Assembly (NCBI GenBank): GCA_021814145.1 | Contig: JAKAIY010000029.1 | Coordinates: 1 to 32,184, forward strand | Source of the DNA: Chloroflexota bacterium | GTDB lineage: Bacteria; Chloroflexota; Ktedonobacteria; Ktedonobacterales; JADMIN01 | Direction of reading: 5' to 3' | Length of the DNA: 32,184 nucleotides | Translations under genes and position numbers: made by a program | Notes under the pieces: generated by a model | Databases searched by the model: none | Seen by the model: the letters and a program-made list of their open reading frames with translations, nothing else | Told to the model about the DNA's origin: nothing | Part shown: positions 24,792-31,111 of the stretch, piece after piece | Layout: each line of letters starts with the position of its first letter | How positions within the stretch are numbered: the first letter of the stretch is position 1

Positions 24792-26317
24792 GAGCGGCCT
24801 CCTGGTGTTTTGGCGGGCTTCTTCGCGGCGGGCTTCTTCGCGCCGCCAGCGCCATTGGCAGGGCGGGCGCCCGCTGACGCCATGCGACTGGGGCGAGCCA
24901 GCACAGCGGGGTCCTGGCCAAGGATGTCGAAGTAGCGGACCGTCTGGCGGATGCCGTGATAATAGTTCGGCAGGTGATATTTCTCGTTGGGCGCGTGTAT
25001 GTTGTCATCCGGTAGGCCGGTGCCCATAATCACGACCGCGGCGTGCAGGACTTTGTCGAAGAGCGCGGCGATGGGGATCGAGCCACCCTCGCGCTCGAAG
25101 ACCGGCTCGCGGCCCCACTCCTGCTCCAGCGCCCGCTCCGCCGCGCGCACGTAGACGCTATCCAGCGGGACATGGACGCCATCGCCGCCGTGGATCTCGC
25201 GCACCGTCATCGTGACGCCGGGCGGGCAAAGCTCCGCGACGCGCTTCTTCAGCAGCGGCAGCACCTCAGCGGGTGGGAGCTCTGGCGGCAGGCGCAGGCT
25301 GACCTTGGCGACCGCGACCGCCGGGATCACCGTCTTGGCGCCCTCATCCACGAAGCCGCCGCGAATGCCGTGGACATCGAGCGTGGGGCGGGCGCCGACG
25401 CGCTCGCGGAGATCAACGTCCTGCTCGCCGGGCAGCGTATCCACACCCATCTCCTGCTTGAAGAGGGCGGCCATGTCAATAGGGCTGCGCTTCCACATGG
25501 CGCGCTCCTCCTCGGTGATGGGGATGAGCCGCTCGTAGAGCTCCGGGATGGTGATGCGCCCGTCGGCGCCCTTGAGGCCAGCCAGGACCAGCGCCAGCGC
25601 GTGGATCGGGTTGGGGGCGACGCCGCCAAACGTGCCGGAGTGCAGATCGCTCTTGGCGCCCCGGGCCTCGATCTCGGTGTAGAGAATGCCGCGCAGGCCG
25701 TAGATCAGCGAGGGAACGCCGGGCGCGGGCATGTGCGTATCAGCGATATAGGCCACATCGCAGGCAAGCTCGTCGGGGTGCTCCCGAACATAGGTCGCGA
25801 TGCTCTCGCCGCCGGCCTCTTCCTCGCCCTCGATCAGCAGCCGCACGTTGACGGGCAGCTTGCCATGTGCGCGCATGAGGGCCTCAATCCCCTTGACGAG
25901 GCTGAGCGTCTGGCCCTTGTCGTCCACCGCGCCACGGGCGTAGACATTGTTATCGCGGACCTCCGGCTCGAAGGGATCACTGGTCCACAGCTCGATGGGG
26001 TCCGCCGGCTGCACGTCATAATGCCCATAGAGCAGCACGGTGGGCTTGCCCTTGGCTTCCAGCCATTCGCCATAGACGAGGGGGTGGAAAGCGGTCTTGA
26101 TGACCTTGACCCGCTTCAGGCCCGCCTCCTCCATCTGCTTCGCGAGGTACGCCGCCGCCTTGCGCACATCATTGCGGCGCGCGGGCAGCGTGCTGATGCT
26201 GGGGATGCGCAGAAATCCGAAGAGGTCATCCAGGAACTGCCGCTGATGCGAGTCTACATAGGCGAGCGCCGCCTCAACCGAAGAGGTCGCGGAGGCGGAT
26301 GATGAATCAGTGCTCAT
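24788..26317 (-). CDS. M20 family (CNDP-like) dipeptidase with a Lys/Ala/Pro tail
   Basis: A 509-residue dinuclear zinc peptidase. Metal and catalytic residues are visible: H99 in LLYGHYDVQP, D132 in RGAVDDKGQ, EGEEE at about 163-167, an Asp in YIADTHM, and a His near the end in DDNIHAPNEKYH. The lid domain (about 210-370) has SDLHSGTFGG, typical of the carnosinase/CNDP branch. It should remove residues from dipeptides in the cytoplasm. The last 25 residues form a Lys/Ala/Pro tail (AKKPAAKKPAKTPGG) unlike the family norm. It is first in a two-gene operon with the DapA-family gene. AAAGGA lies about 11 bases before the ATG. Confidence 0.85.
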   Translation of the reverse strand: MSTDSSSASATSSVEAALAYVDSHQRQFLDDLFGFLRIPSISTLPARRNDVRKAAAYLAKQMEEAGLKRVKVIKTAFHPLVYGEWLEAKGKPTVLLYGHYDVQPADPIELWTSDPFEPEVRDNNVYARGAVDDKGQTLSLVKGIEALMRAHGKLPVNVRLLIEGEEEAGGESIATYVREHPDELACDVAYIADTHMPAPGVPSLIYGLRGILYTEIEARGAKSDLHSGTFGGVAPNPIHALALVLAGLKGADGRITIPELYERLIPITEEERAMWKRSPIDMAALFKQEMGVDTLPGEQDVDLRERVGARPTLDVHGIRGGFVDEGAKTVIPAVAVAKVSLRLPPELPPAEVLPLLKKRVAELCPPGVTMTVREIHGGDGVHVPLDSVYVRAAERALEQEWGREPVFEREGGSIPIAALFDKVLHAAVVIMGTGLPDDNIHAPNEKYHLPNYYHGIRQTVRYFDILGQDPAVLARPSRMASAGARPANGAGGAKKPAAKKPAKTPGGRS

Positions 26318-26610
26318 CGGTGATCCGGTCCTTTGTGTTGCCGTCTAGCATGCCGCGCTACAAAGTCCGCGCAATGAAGGGCGCTGATGTTCAGGGCGCT
26401 TCTTGGGAACGCCTGGTCACACCAGCGACGTAAGTGGAGGAGGGCGACTGGCGAAAAGGCAGCGCCCCACGTCCGGCGCAGGCGGCGGGAGGCTGTGAGC
26501 GCCGGGCGGCACGTTGATCGTATCAGGCGACGCGGCGGATGTCCAGCGTAGCGGAGAGCGATAGCGAGCGGGCGCCATCATTCGCGCCCGCGCGGCGAAA
26601 CGGCTGGCCA

Positions 26611-26642
26611 GCGGATGCTGTTTCACGTGAAACAACATCCGC
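26611..26642. repeat. 32-bp near-perfect palindrome with a parS core
   Basis: The parS palindrome is extended by arms GCGGATG (26611-26617) and CATCCGC (26636-26642). The only unpaired position is C26618/A26635. It lies 20 bp after the murJ stop codon (minus strand), so the transcript could fold into a terminator-like hairpin. Confidence 0.75.
26619..26634. promoter_or_regulatory. parS site 6
   Basis: Exact TGTTTCACGTGAAACA, 28 bp downstream of the murJ stop and the centre of the 32-bp near-palindrome. Confidence 0.9.
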
Positions 26643-26662
26643 GCGAGGCGCCGCGCGGGGGG

Positions 26663-28765
26663 CTAGCGGCCCCGGCGCAGGAACCGGCCCAGCAGGCGGT
26701 CAAACGGCAGGACGTTCTCTATGCGCAGGAAGCGCGCGATGATGAAATACGCCCCTCCCCCCGCGACGAGCGCGATGGACAGGCGGGCGATCAGCTTGAG
26801 CATCTCGATATGGGAGTAGACAGAGCTGGTGGGCAGCAGCAATTCAACGAAGAGATAGACCAGCGCGGCGGCCAGGACGGCGAAGGCGCTGGCGGCCAGA
26901 ACCTTGATGGTAAAGAAGCCGAGCTCCTTGAGGTCGAGGCCCGCCATCTCCTGACGCAGCAGCAGGAACATGACGAGCGCCTCCCCCAGCCAGGCGATGC
27001 TGGAGGCGAGCGCGATGCCTGAGGCGCCCCACGGCTCCAGCAGGATGCTCATGCCAATCACAAACATGAACTGGAGGATGCTGACCTGGGTGGGAGTGCG
27101 CGTATTCTCGAGCGCGTAGAACGAGCGGGTGAGGATCTCGACCAGGGAGAGGCCGGTGAGGCCAATGGCGAAGAAGATCAGCGGGTTATAGACGGTGGGC
27201 AGCTTGGTAGGGTCGAAGTTGTGGTAGTCGAGCAGCGCGCGGGAGATTGGCCTGGCGAAGACGATCAGGCCGAGCGAGGCGGGAATGGCGAGGAACAGGA
27301 TCGCCTGAATCGAGCGCAGCACGTTCTGGCGCAGACGGTCCCACTCGCCAGCGGAGACGAGCGTCGAGAGCGTCGGGAATGCGGCCTGGGCGAGCGCCAT
27401 GCCAATCACCCCGTTGGGAAGCTGAATAAGCGAGAACGCGGTATTATAGCCAGTCAGCACGCCCGCCGCGGCCAGGCCAGTGAGCAGGAAGCGGTTGATA
27501 AAGACCGAAGCGTAGAGAACGGTCGCGTTGAGGACACGCGGCCCCATCAGGCGCGCGATCTCGATAACGCCGGGATGGCTCACGCTGATGGCGGGCGTGT
27601 ACTGCATCTTGGCGCGGACCAGCCCGGGAATCTGGATGAGGAACTGGAGTACGGCGCCAACGACGACGCCCCAGGTGGGGCCATAGATGCCCAGGTTGCC
27701 GCCAAACACGCCATAGCTCTTATCCAGCAGGGAGGCGCCAATGCCGCCGATGATGGTCACGGTGTAGACGACCTGGCCGATGGCGGGCGTGACAAAGGAC
27801 TGGCGCGCTTGAAGGAGGGCGATGGCGACGGTGGCCCCGCCGAGGAAGATCGGCTGGAGCAGCATGATGCGGGTGAGCTGGACGGCGAGCGGGCCGTAGC
27901 AGCCCTCAGCGCCACAGTTGGCGAAGATGTCGCCGAACGCGAGGCGCATGATCGGCTCGGTGAAGATGATCGCGATGATACAGAACGCGACAAGCGCGAT
28001 CATCGCGGTGTTGAGGGCCATGCTGGCGACGCGCCAGGCCGTCGCGCGGTCTTTGCGGCGGACCATATAGTCGTTGAAGACCGGGATGATCGCGGAAGCG
28101 AGCGCGCCGCCCGCGACGATGTTGAAGATCGCGTCGGGCAGGGTAAAGGCGAGCGTGTAGGCGTCAGTCGTGGCGCCGTAGTTGAACGTGGCGGCGAAGA
28201 GTGAGGTGCGCAGCAGGCCAAAGACACGGCTGATGAGCAGCGCGGCGGAGACAATGGTGGTGGCGCGGATCAGCGTGCTGGAGCGCATCGCGGCGAGATG
28301 CATCGAGGGCTGATCGTCTACCTCGACGCCAGCCCGCGCGGCGATCACTCCGCTGGCGCCCGGCGGTGGCGCGGCGCTGGTCCCGGCTGAGCCAGCTCGG
28401 GGGGCGCGCAGGCCGCGGCTCCAGGAGCCGCCGGGACGCAGCGGCGGAAGAGCGGCGATCTTGCCTGTGCCGGTGTAGTCCTGCACGCTCATGCCTGAAA
28501 AGGAGCGCTCGACGAGCGATTCCATATAGGGATTGTTGAGCAGGGCGTCCTCAGGCTGAGGCTGGCGGGCGTCGGGCGGCACGGGCCAGAGGCCGCTGTC
28601 GCGCTCCCAGGGAGGATTGAGGTCTTCGGCGCTTTCACGCTCGCGCCGGGAGGACCCGTTTTGGGAGGACGGCGTGGGCCAAGGCGGAGAAGCGGGCTGC
28701 GCAACGCCATCCTGGCTTCCCTGGCCGCTCGCGGGAGGTTTGCGCCATCTATTGATCTGATCCAA
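26663..28765 (-). CDS. murJ: MurJ lipid II flippase with a disordered N-terminal extension
   Basis: A 700-residue MviN/MurJ protein, the membrane flippase that moves lipid II across the membrane for peptidoglycan synthesis. The core starts at about residue 155 (STLIRATTIVSAALLISRVF and GLLRTSLFAATF) and has about 14 membrane helices, with the family segments DAYTLAFTLPDAIFNIVAGG, SLIQLPNGVIGMALAQAAFP and RSFYALENTRTP. A normal MurJ has about 510 residues. The extra 155 at the N-terminus are Pro/Ser/Gln-rich, then Gly/Ala-rich, with no helix. The start is probably the TTG at 28765 (GGAG just upstream); an internal start such as the ATG of MSVQDYTG is possible. A good promoter lies at 28846-28874. 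Confidence 0.88.
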   Translation of the reverse strand: MDQINRWRKPPASGQGSQDGVAQPASPPWPTPSSQNGSSRRERESAEDLNPPWERDSGLWPVPPDARQPQPEDALLNNPYMESLVERSFSGMSVQDYTGTGKIAALPPLRPGGSWSRGLRAPRAGSAGTSAAPPPGASGVIAARAGVEVDDQPSMHLAAMRSSTLIRATTIVSAALLISRVFGLLRTSLFAATFNYGATTDAYTLAFTLPDAIFNIVAGGALASAIIPVFNDYMVRRKDRATAWRVASMALNTAMIALVAFCIIAIIFTEPIMRLAFGDIFANCGAEGCYGPLAVQLTRIMLLQPIFLGGATVAIALLQARQSFVTPAIGQVVYTVTIIGGIGASLLDKSYGVFGGNLGIYGPTWGVVVGAVLQFLIQIPGLVRAKMQYTPAISVSHPGVIEIARLMGPRVLNATVLYASVFINRFLLTGLAAAGVLTGYNTAFSLIQLPNGVIGMALAQAAFPTLSTLVSAGEWDRLRQNVLRSIQAILFLAIPASLGLIVFARPISRALLDYHNFDPTKLPTVYNPLIFFAIGLTGLSLVEILTRSFYALENTRTPTQVSILQFMFVIGMSILLEPWGASGIALASSIAWLGEALVMFLLLRQEMAGLDLKELGFFTIKVLAASAFAVLAAALVYLFVELLLPTSSVYSHIEMLKLIARLSIALVAGGGAYFIIARFLRIENVLPFDRLLGRFLRRGR

Positions 28766-28845
28766 GGCTCTCCATCCTCCGTCCTCATCATCTCTTTTCC
28801 GGCGCCGCTATTCAGGCGCGCGGCTCTTCCCGGGCAATCCAAAGC

Positions 28846-28874
28846 ATCATATCATCCCCCGCCGGGACGCTCAA
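28846..28874 (-). promoter_or_regulatory. SigA-type promoter of murJ
   Basis: On the minus strand TTGAGC (28869-28874), a 17-bp spacer and TATGAT (28846-28851). The transcript would begin about 75 bases before the TTG start, which supports the long form of murJ. Confidence 0.65.
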
Positions 28875-28981
28875 TTTCCGCGACGAGTGGATACGGGCCG
28901 CGCGGCGCCCGCCCTCTATAAGCGCAACGAAGGGGCGGTGTGAACCGTCATAACTGGCGAGAGCGGCGATGGGCAGGGGAA

Positions 28982-29011
28982 TTGCGACAGCGCGCTTGAG
29001 GCCGGTATAGT
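28982..29011 (+). promoter_or_regulatory. SigA-type promoter of lepB
   Basis: TTGCGA (28982-28987), an 18-bp spacer and TATAGT (29006-29011). The transcript would include the 22-codon leader ORF and then lepB. Confidence 0.55.
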
Positions 29012-29047
29012 GTAGAGGCGGGGCGCGTCTCCGCCCGCGCGGGAGCT

Positions 29048-29116
29048 ATGAATTCAAGGATGAGCGGTATGGCGCTTTTCCAGAAACCGGCAAGAGGCGA
29101 AGTGAGTAACTTCTGA
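29048..29116 (+). CDS. 22-codon leader ORF before lepB
   Basis: ATG at 29048 opens MNSRMSGMALFQKPARGEVS and NF, then TGA at 29114-29116. GGGAG lies just upstream. The stop codon overlaps the GAGAGGAA that serves lepB, 12 bases before the lepB ATG. It could couple lepB translation to its own or be chance. No known leader motif (such as runs of one amino acid) is visible. Confidence 0.35.
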   Translation: MNSRMSGMALFQKPARGEVSNF

Positions 29117-29128
29117 GAGGAACGCGGT

Positions 29129-29740
29129 ATGGCGCGCAGCGGCATGGCGTCTCGTGAGCGGGCGTATGACTATCAGGATGAGCAGGACGAGCGGTGGGCG
29201 AGCCGGCTGTTGCTGGAGACGCTGGAGGTGGCGGTTATCACCATCCTGGTGTTTCTGCTGGCGCGCGTATTCGTGCAGAACTATCAGGTGGACGGGCCGA
29301 GCATGACGCCGACCCTGCTGAACGGCGAATATATCCTGGTGAACAAGGCGGACTATTTTACCCACGGCCCCCAGCGGGGAGATGTGATCGTCTTCAAGTT
29401 CCCGAAAGATCCCAGCAAGGATTTCGTGAAGCGGGTGATCGGGCTTCCGGGCGATACGGTGGTGACGCATCGCGACGGTCTGGTGACGGTGGATGGCGTG
29501 ACGCTGAATGAGCCGTATGTGAACGACCATATCAACCCCGTCGCGGCGACGTGGCGCCTGGGACCCGGGCAGTATTTCGTGATGGGGGATAACCGGGGAG
29601 ACAGCTATGATTCGCGCGACTGGGGCCCCGTGCCAGCGAACGATATCCTCGGCAAGGCGGAGTTCGTCTACTGGCCGTTAGGCTCGATCCATATGGTGCG
29701 AGCCTGGTCAGGCGTATTCGCCGGAGTCCAGGCCCCTTAG
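29129..29740 (+). CDS. lepB: signal peptidase I
   Basis: A 203-residue membrane-anchored serine protease that cleaves signal peptides after export. One N-terminal membrane helix (about 31-49, TLEVAVITILVFLLARVFV) is followed by box B with the catalytic Ser58 (DGPSMTPTL). Next come RGDVIVFKFP, then the general-base Lys101 in FVKRVIGLPGDTV, and GDNRGDSYDSRDWGPV, the conserved C-terminal box. Size and single anchor fit the Gram-positive (SipS-like) form. The ATG at 29129 has GAGAGG about eight bases upstream. It is divergent from murJ and convergent with the gene at 29737, overlapping its end by four bases. Confidence 0.93.
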   Translation: MARSGMASRERAYDYQDEQDERWASRLLLETLEVAVITILVFLLARVFVQNYQVDGPSMTPTLLNGEYILVNKADYFTHGPQRGDVIVFKFPKDPSKDFVKRVIGLPGDTVVTHRDGLVTVDGVTLNEPYVNDHINPVAATWRLGPGQYFVMGDNRGDSYDSRDWGPVPANDILGKAEFVYWPLGSIHMVRAWSGVFAGVQAP

Positions 29741-30450
29741 CGGCCAGCGGAGCGGGCCTCTTCGAGCGCGGCGACCACGCGGGCGATATCCTCAACCACG
29801 TCAGCCAGCAAGTGCGGGAGCCAGTCCTCGGGGCGCGGCTGATCGCCCGCGTGGCTGTGGCGGGAGCGGAGGCGGCCAGCGGAAGCGCGACCTGGCAGAC
29901 GCTCAACCGAGGCGCGGAAGCCACTGTCGCCAAGACCCTCCGGGTCCCACAGGGGAAGCTCGACACGCTGCTCCACCGTGAGCGCCTCGGCTTCGAGGCC
30001 AGTTTCACCCAGTGAAAGGGAGATATTGGGGCGCGTCTCGACCGCGCGGCTGCTGCGCTCAGAGGCGTTGAGCTTGAGCGAGCGGGCGAACTGGCGCAGG
30101 TCGAGACTGCCAGGAGAAACGTGATCGAGGGGCAGGGTGTAGACGAGATCGAGGACGAGCGGCGGGACATTTTCCGTATGCAGATGGGGGCAGTCTTCGT
30201 CAGGCTCGTGGAAGAAGTCGCAGACGCCCTCGGCGCCCTCGATGGAGAGCGCGGTGTCAAGCGGTCCCCAGGCGAACGAGATGGCGCAGGTGGCGCGGTT
30301 CTCGGCCTCTTCACAGGGGCCGGGATGGAGCGCGCAGGTAAACTCGCGCTCGAGGGTCTGGGTATTGAGCCAGTATTCGGGATGGACAGAAAGACTGGTC
30401 GCCTCAGCAGCGTTGAGGAACAATTCCGTCACGTCTTCGTAAGTGACCAT
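29737..30450 (-). CDS. protein of unknown function with His/Cys-rich centre
   Basis: A 237-residue soluble protein starting MVTYEDVTELFLNAAEATSL, with a strand-rich middle (LEREFTCALHPGPCEEAENR; TCAISFAWGPLDTALSIEGA) and a cluster of Cys and His at about 81-93 (CDFFHEPDEDCPHLH) that could bind a metal. The C-terminus is helical and charged, ending EEARSAGR. The ATG at 30450 has AGGAGGAG about ten bases upstream. The longer frame to 30534 crosses that site and lies after the promoter, but lacks a ribosome-binding site. It has a near-consensus promoter of its own. I do not recognise the family. Confidence 0.65.
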   Translation of the reverse strand: MVTYEDVTELFLNAAEATSLSVHPEYWLNTQTLEREFTCALHPGPCEEAENRATCAISFAWGPLDTALSIEGAEGVCDFFHEPDEDCPHLHTENVPPLVLDLVYTLPLDHVSPGSLDLRQFARSLKLNASERSSRAVETRPNISLSLGETGLEAEALTVEQRVELPLWDPEGLGDSGFRASVERLPGRASAGRLRSRHSHAGDQPRPEDWLPHLLADVVEDIARVVAALEEARSAGR

Positions 30451-30539
30451 AGTGGCGGCTCCTCCTGGCGAGGCGATTGAAGGATGCGCGGCCTCGAATG
30501 CATGAAGCGGCTGGCGCGCGGTCGCCTTGGGCAATCGGT

Positions 30540-30568
30540 ATGATACATGGATGGCGGCGCGATGTCAA
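30540..30568 (-). promoter_or_regulatory. near-consensus SigA promoter
   Basis: On the minus strand a perfect TTGACA (30563-30568), a 17-bp spacer and TATCAT (30540-30545). The transcript starts about 83 bases before the ATG at 30450. It lies right at the boundary with the transposase remnant. Confidence 0.75.
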
Positions 30569-30649
30569 TTCAGGCGGCGGCCAGCACAGGGTCCTCCGAT
30601 AGTTGGCCAGGTGATGTAGATTCGCGGCATGAGGACAGCAGAGATGAGG

Positions 30650-31100
30650 GCGAGCTTGCTCTAGGCATTCGCCCAGGAGCCCGACCCACGCGCGGCGCGT
30701 GGCCGTCGGCATCCCGTAGCCCACCCTGTTGGCCGAGGTGGCGCCGCTCGTTGACCAGCCACCCCAGGGGAGGAGTTCGCCCGCGCCTTCGCGCATGGCC
30801 AGCATGCCAGCCGCTACGAAGAATGGCGCTTGTGGGCCTCCCTCCCCCCTCAACGCCTATCTGGCGGACCTCCTCGGCTGGCCCCACATCCACCAAGTGA
30901 TCCGCCTGGAACGCCGCTGCGTCGAGCGCGGCGTGACGGCCCACCAGGTCCAGTCAGCTCATCCATGTGCGCGACGTGACCTGTGGCGGGGACGCCAGCG
31001 CCATTCGCAGCGGGTCAGCGCCCACCTGGCGCCCTTACGCCTGGTCCCCTGGGGCAAGCCCTGGGCTTACTGGGTCTCATGGTGACTTGACCATCGAAAA
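30650..31100 (+). pseudogene. decayed ISAs1-type (DDE) transposase
   Basis: Fragments of one transposase lie in order in different frames. DPRAARGRRHP (from 30683) matches the family's N-terminal D-P-R-x-x-R-G-x-R-x-P. HASRYEEWRLWAS (from about 30794, same frame after a stop at 30752-30754) corresponds to the H-G-R-x-E-x-R segment. LNAYLADLLGWPHIHQVIRL and ERR (from 30849, shifted by one) match the L-G-W-P-x-x-x-Q-V-x-R-x-E-R segment. VRDVTCGGDASAIRSGSAP (from about 30967, shifted again) matches the C-terminal V-R-D-V-T-x-x-E-D-x-x-x-I-R motif. Several hundred bases between these blocks are deleted compared with an intact gene, so it is dead. I could not find its terminal inverted repeats. 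Confidence 0.7.
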
Positions 31101-31111
31101 ACCCTGGCCGC

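Larger units (their letters stand above)
26318..26662. other. intergenic region between murJ and the M20 operon
   Basis: About 345 bp without a gene. It contains parS site 6 inside a 32-bp near-palindrome (26611-26642) and should contain the M20 operon promoter, but I see no convincing -35/-10 pair. Confidence 0.4.

Noticed and set aside
25043-26302. A 419-codon plus-strand frame opposite the M20 peptidase gene.
   Set aside because: The minus strand has all metal-binding motifs of M20; the plus frame is antisense with low-complexity acidic and His content.
13832-26634. The palindromes considered as transcription-factor operators or SpoIIIE/Noc-type sites.
   Set aside because: The sequence matches the parS consensus at every base, whereas the Noc site is ATTTCCCGGGAAAT, and the neighbours share no pathway that one operator would control.
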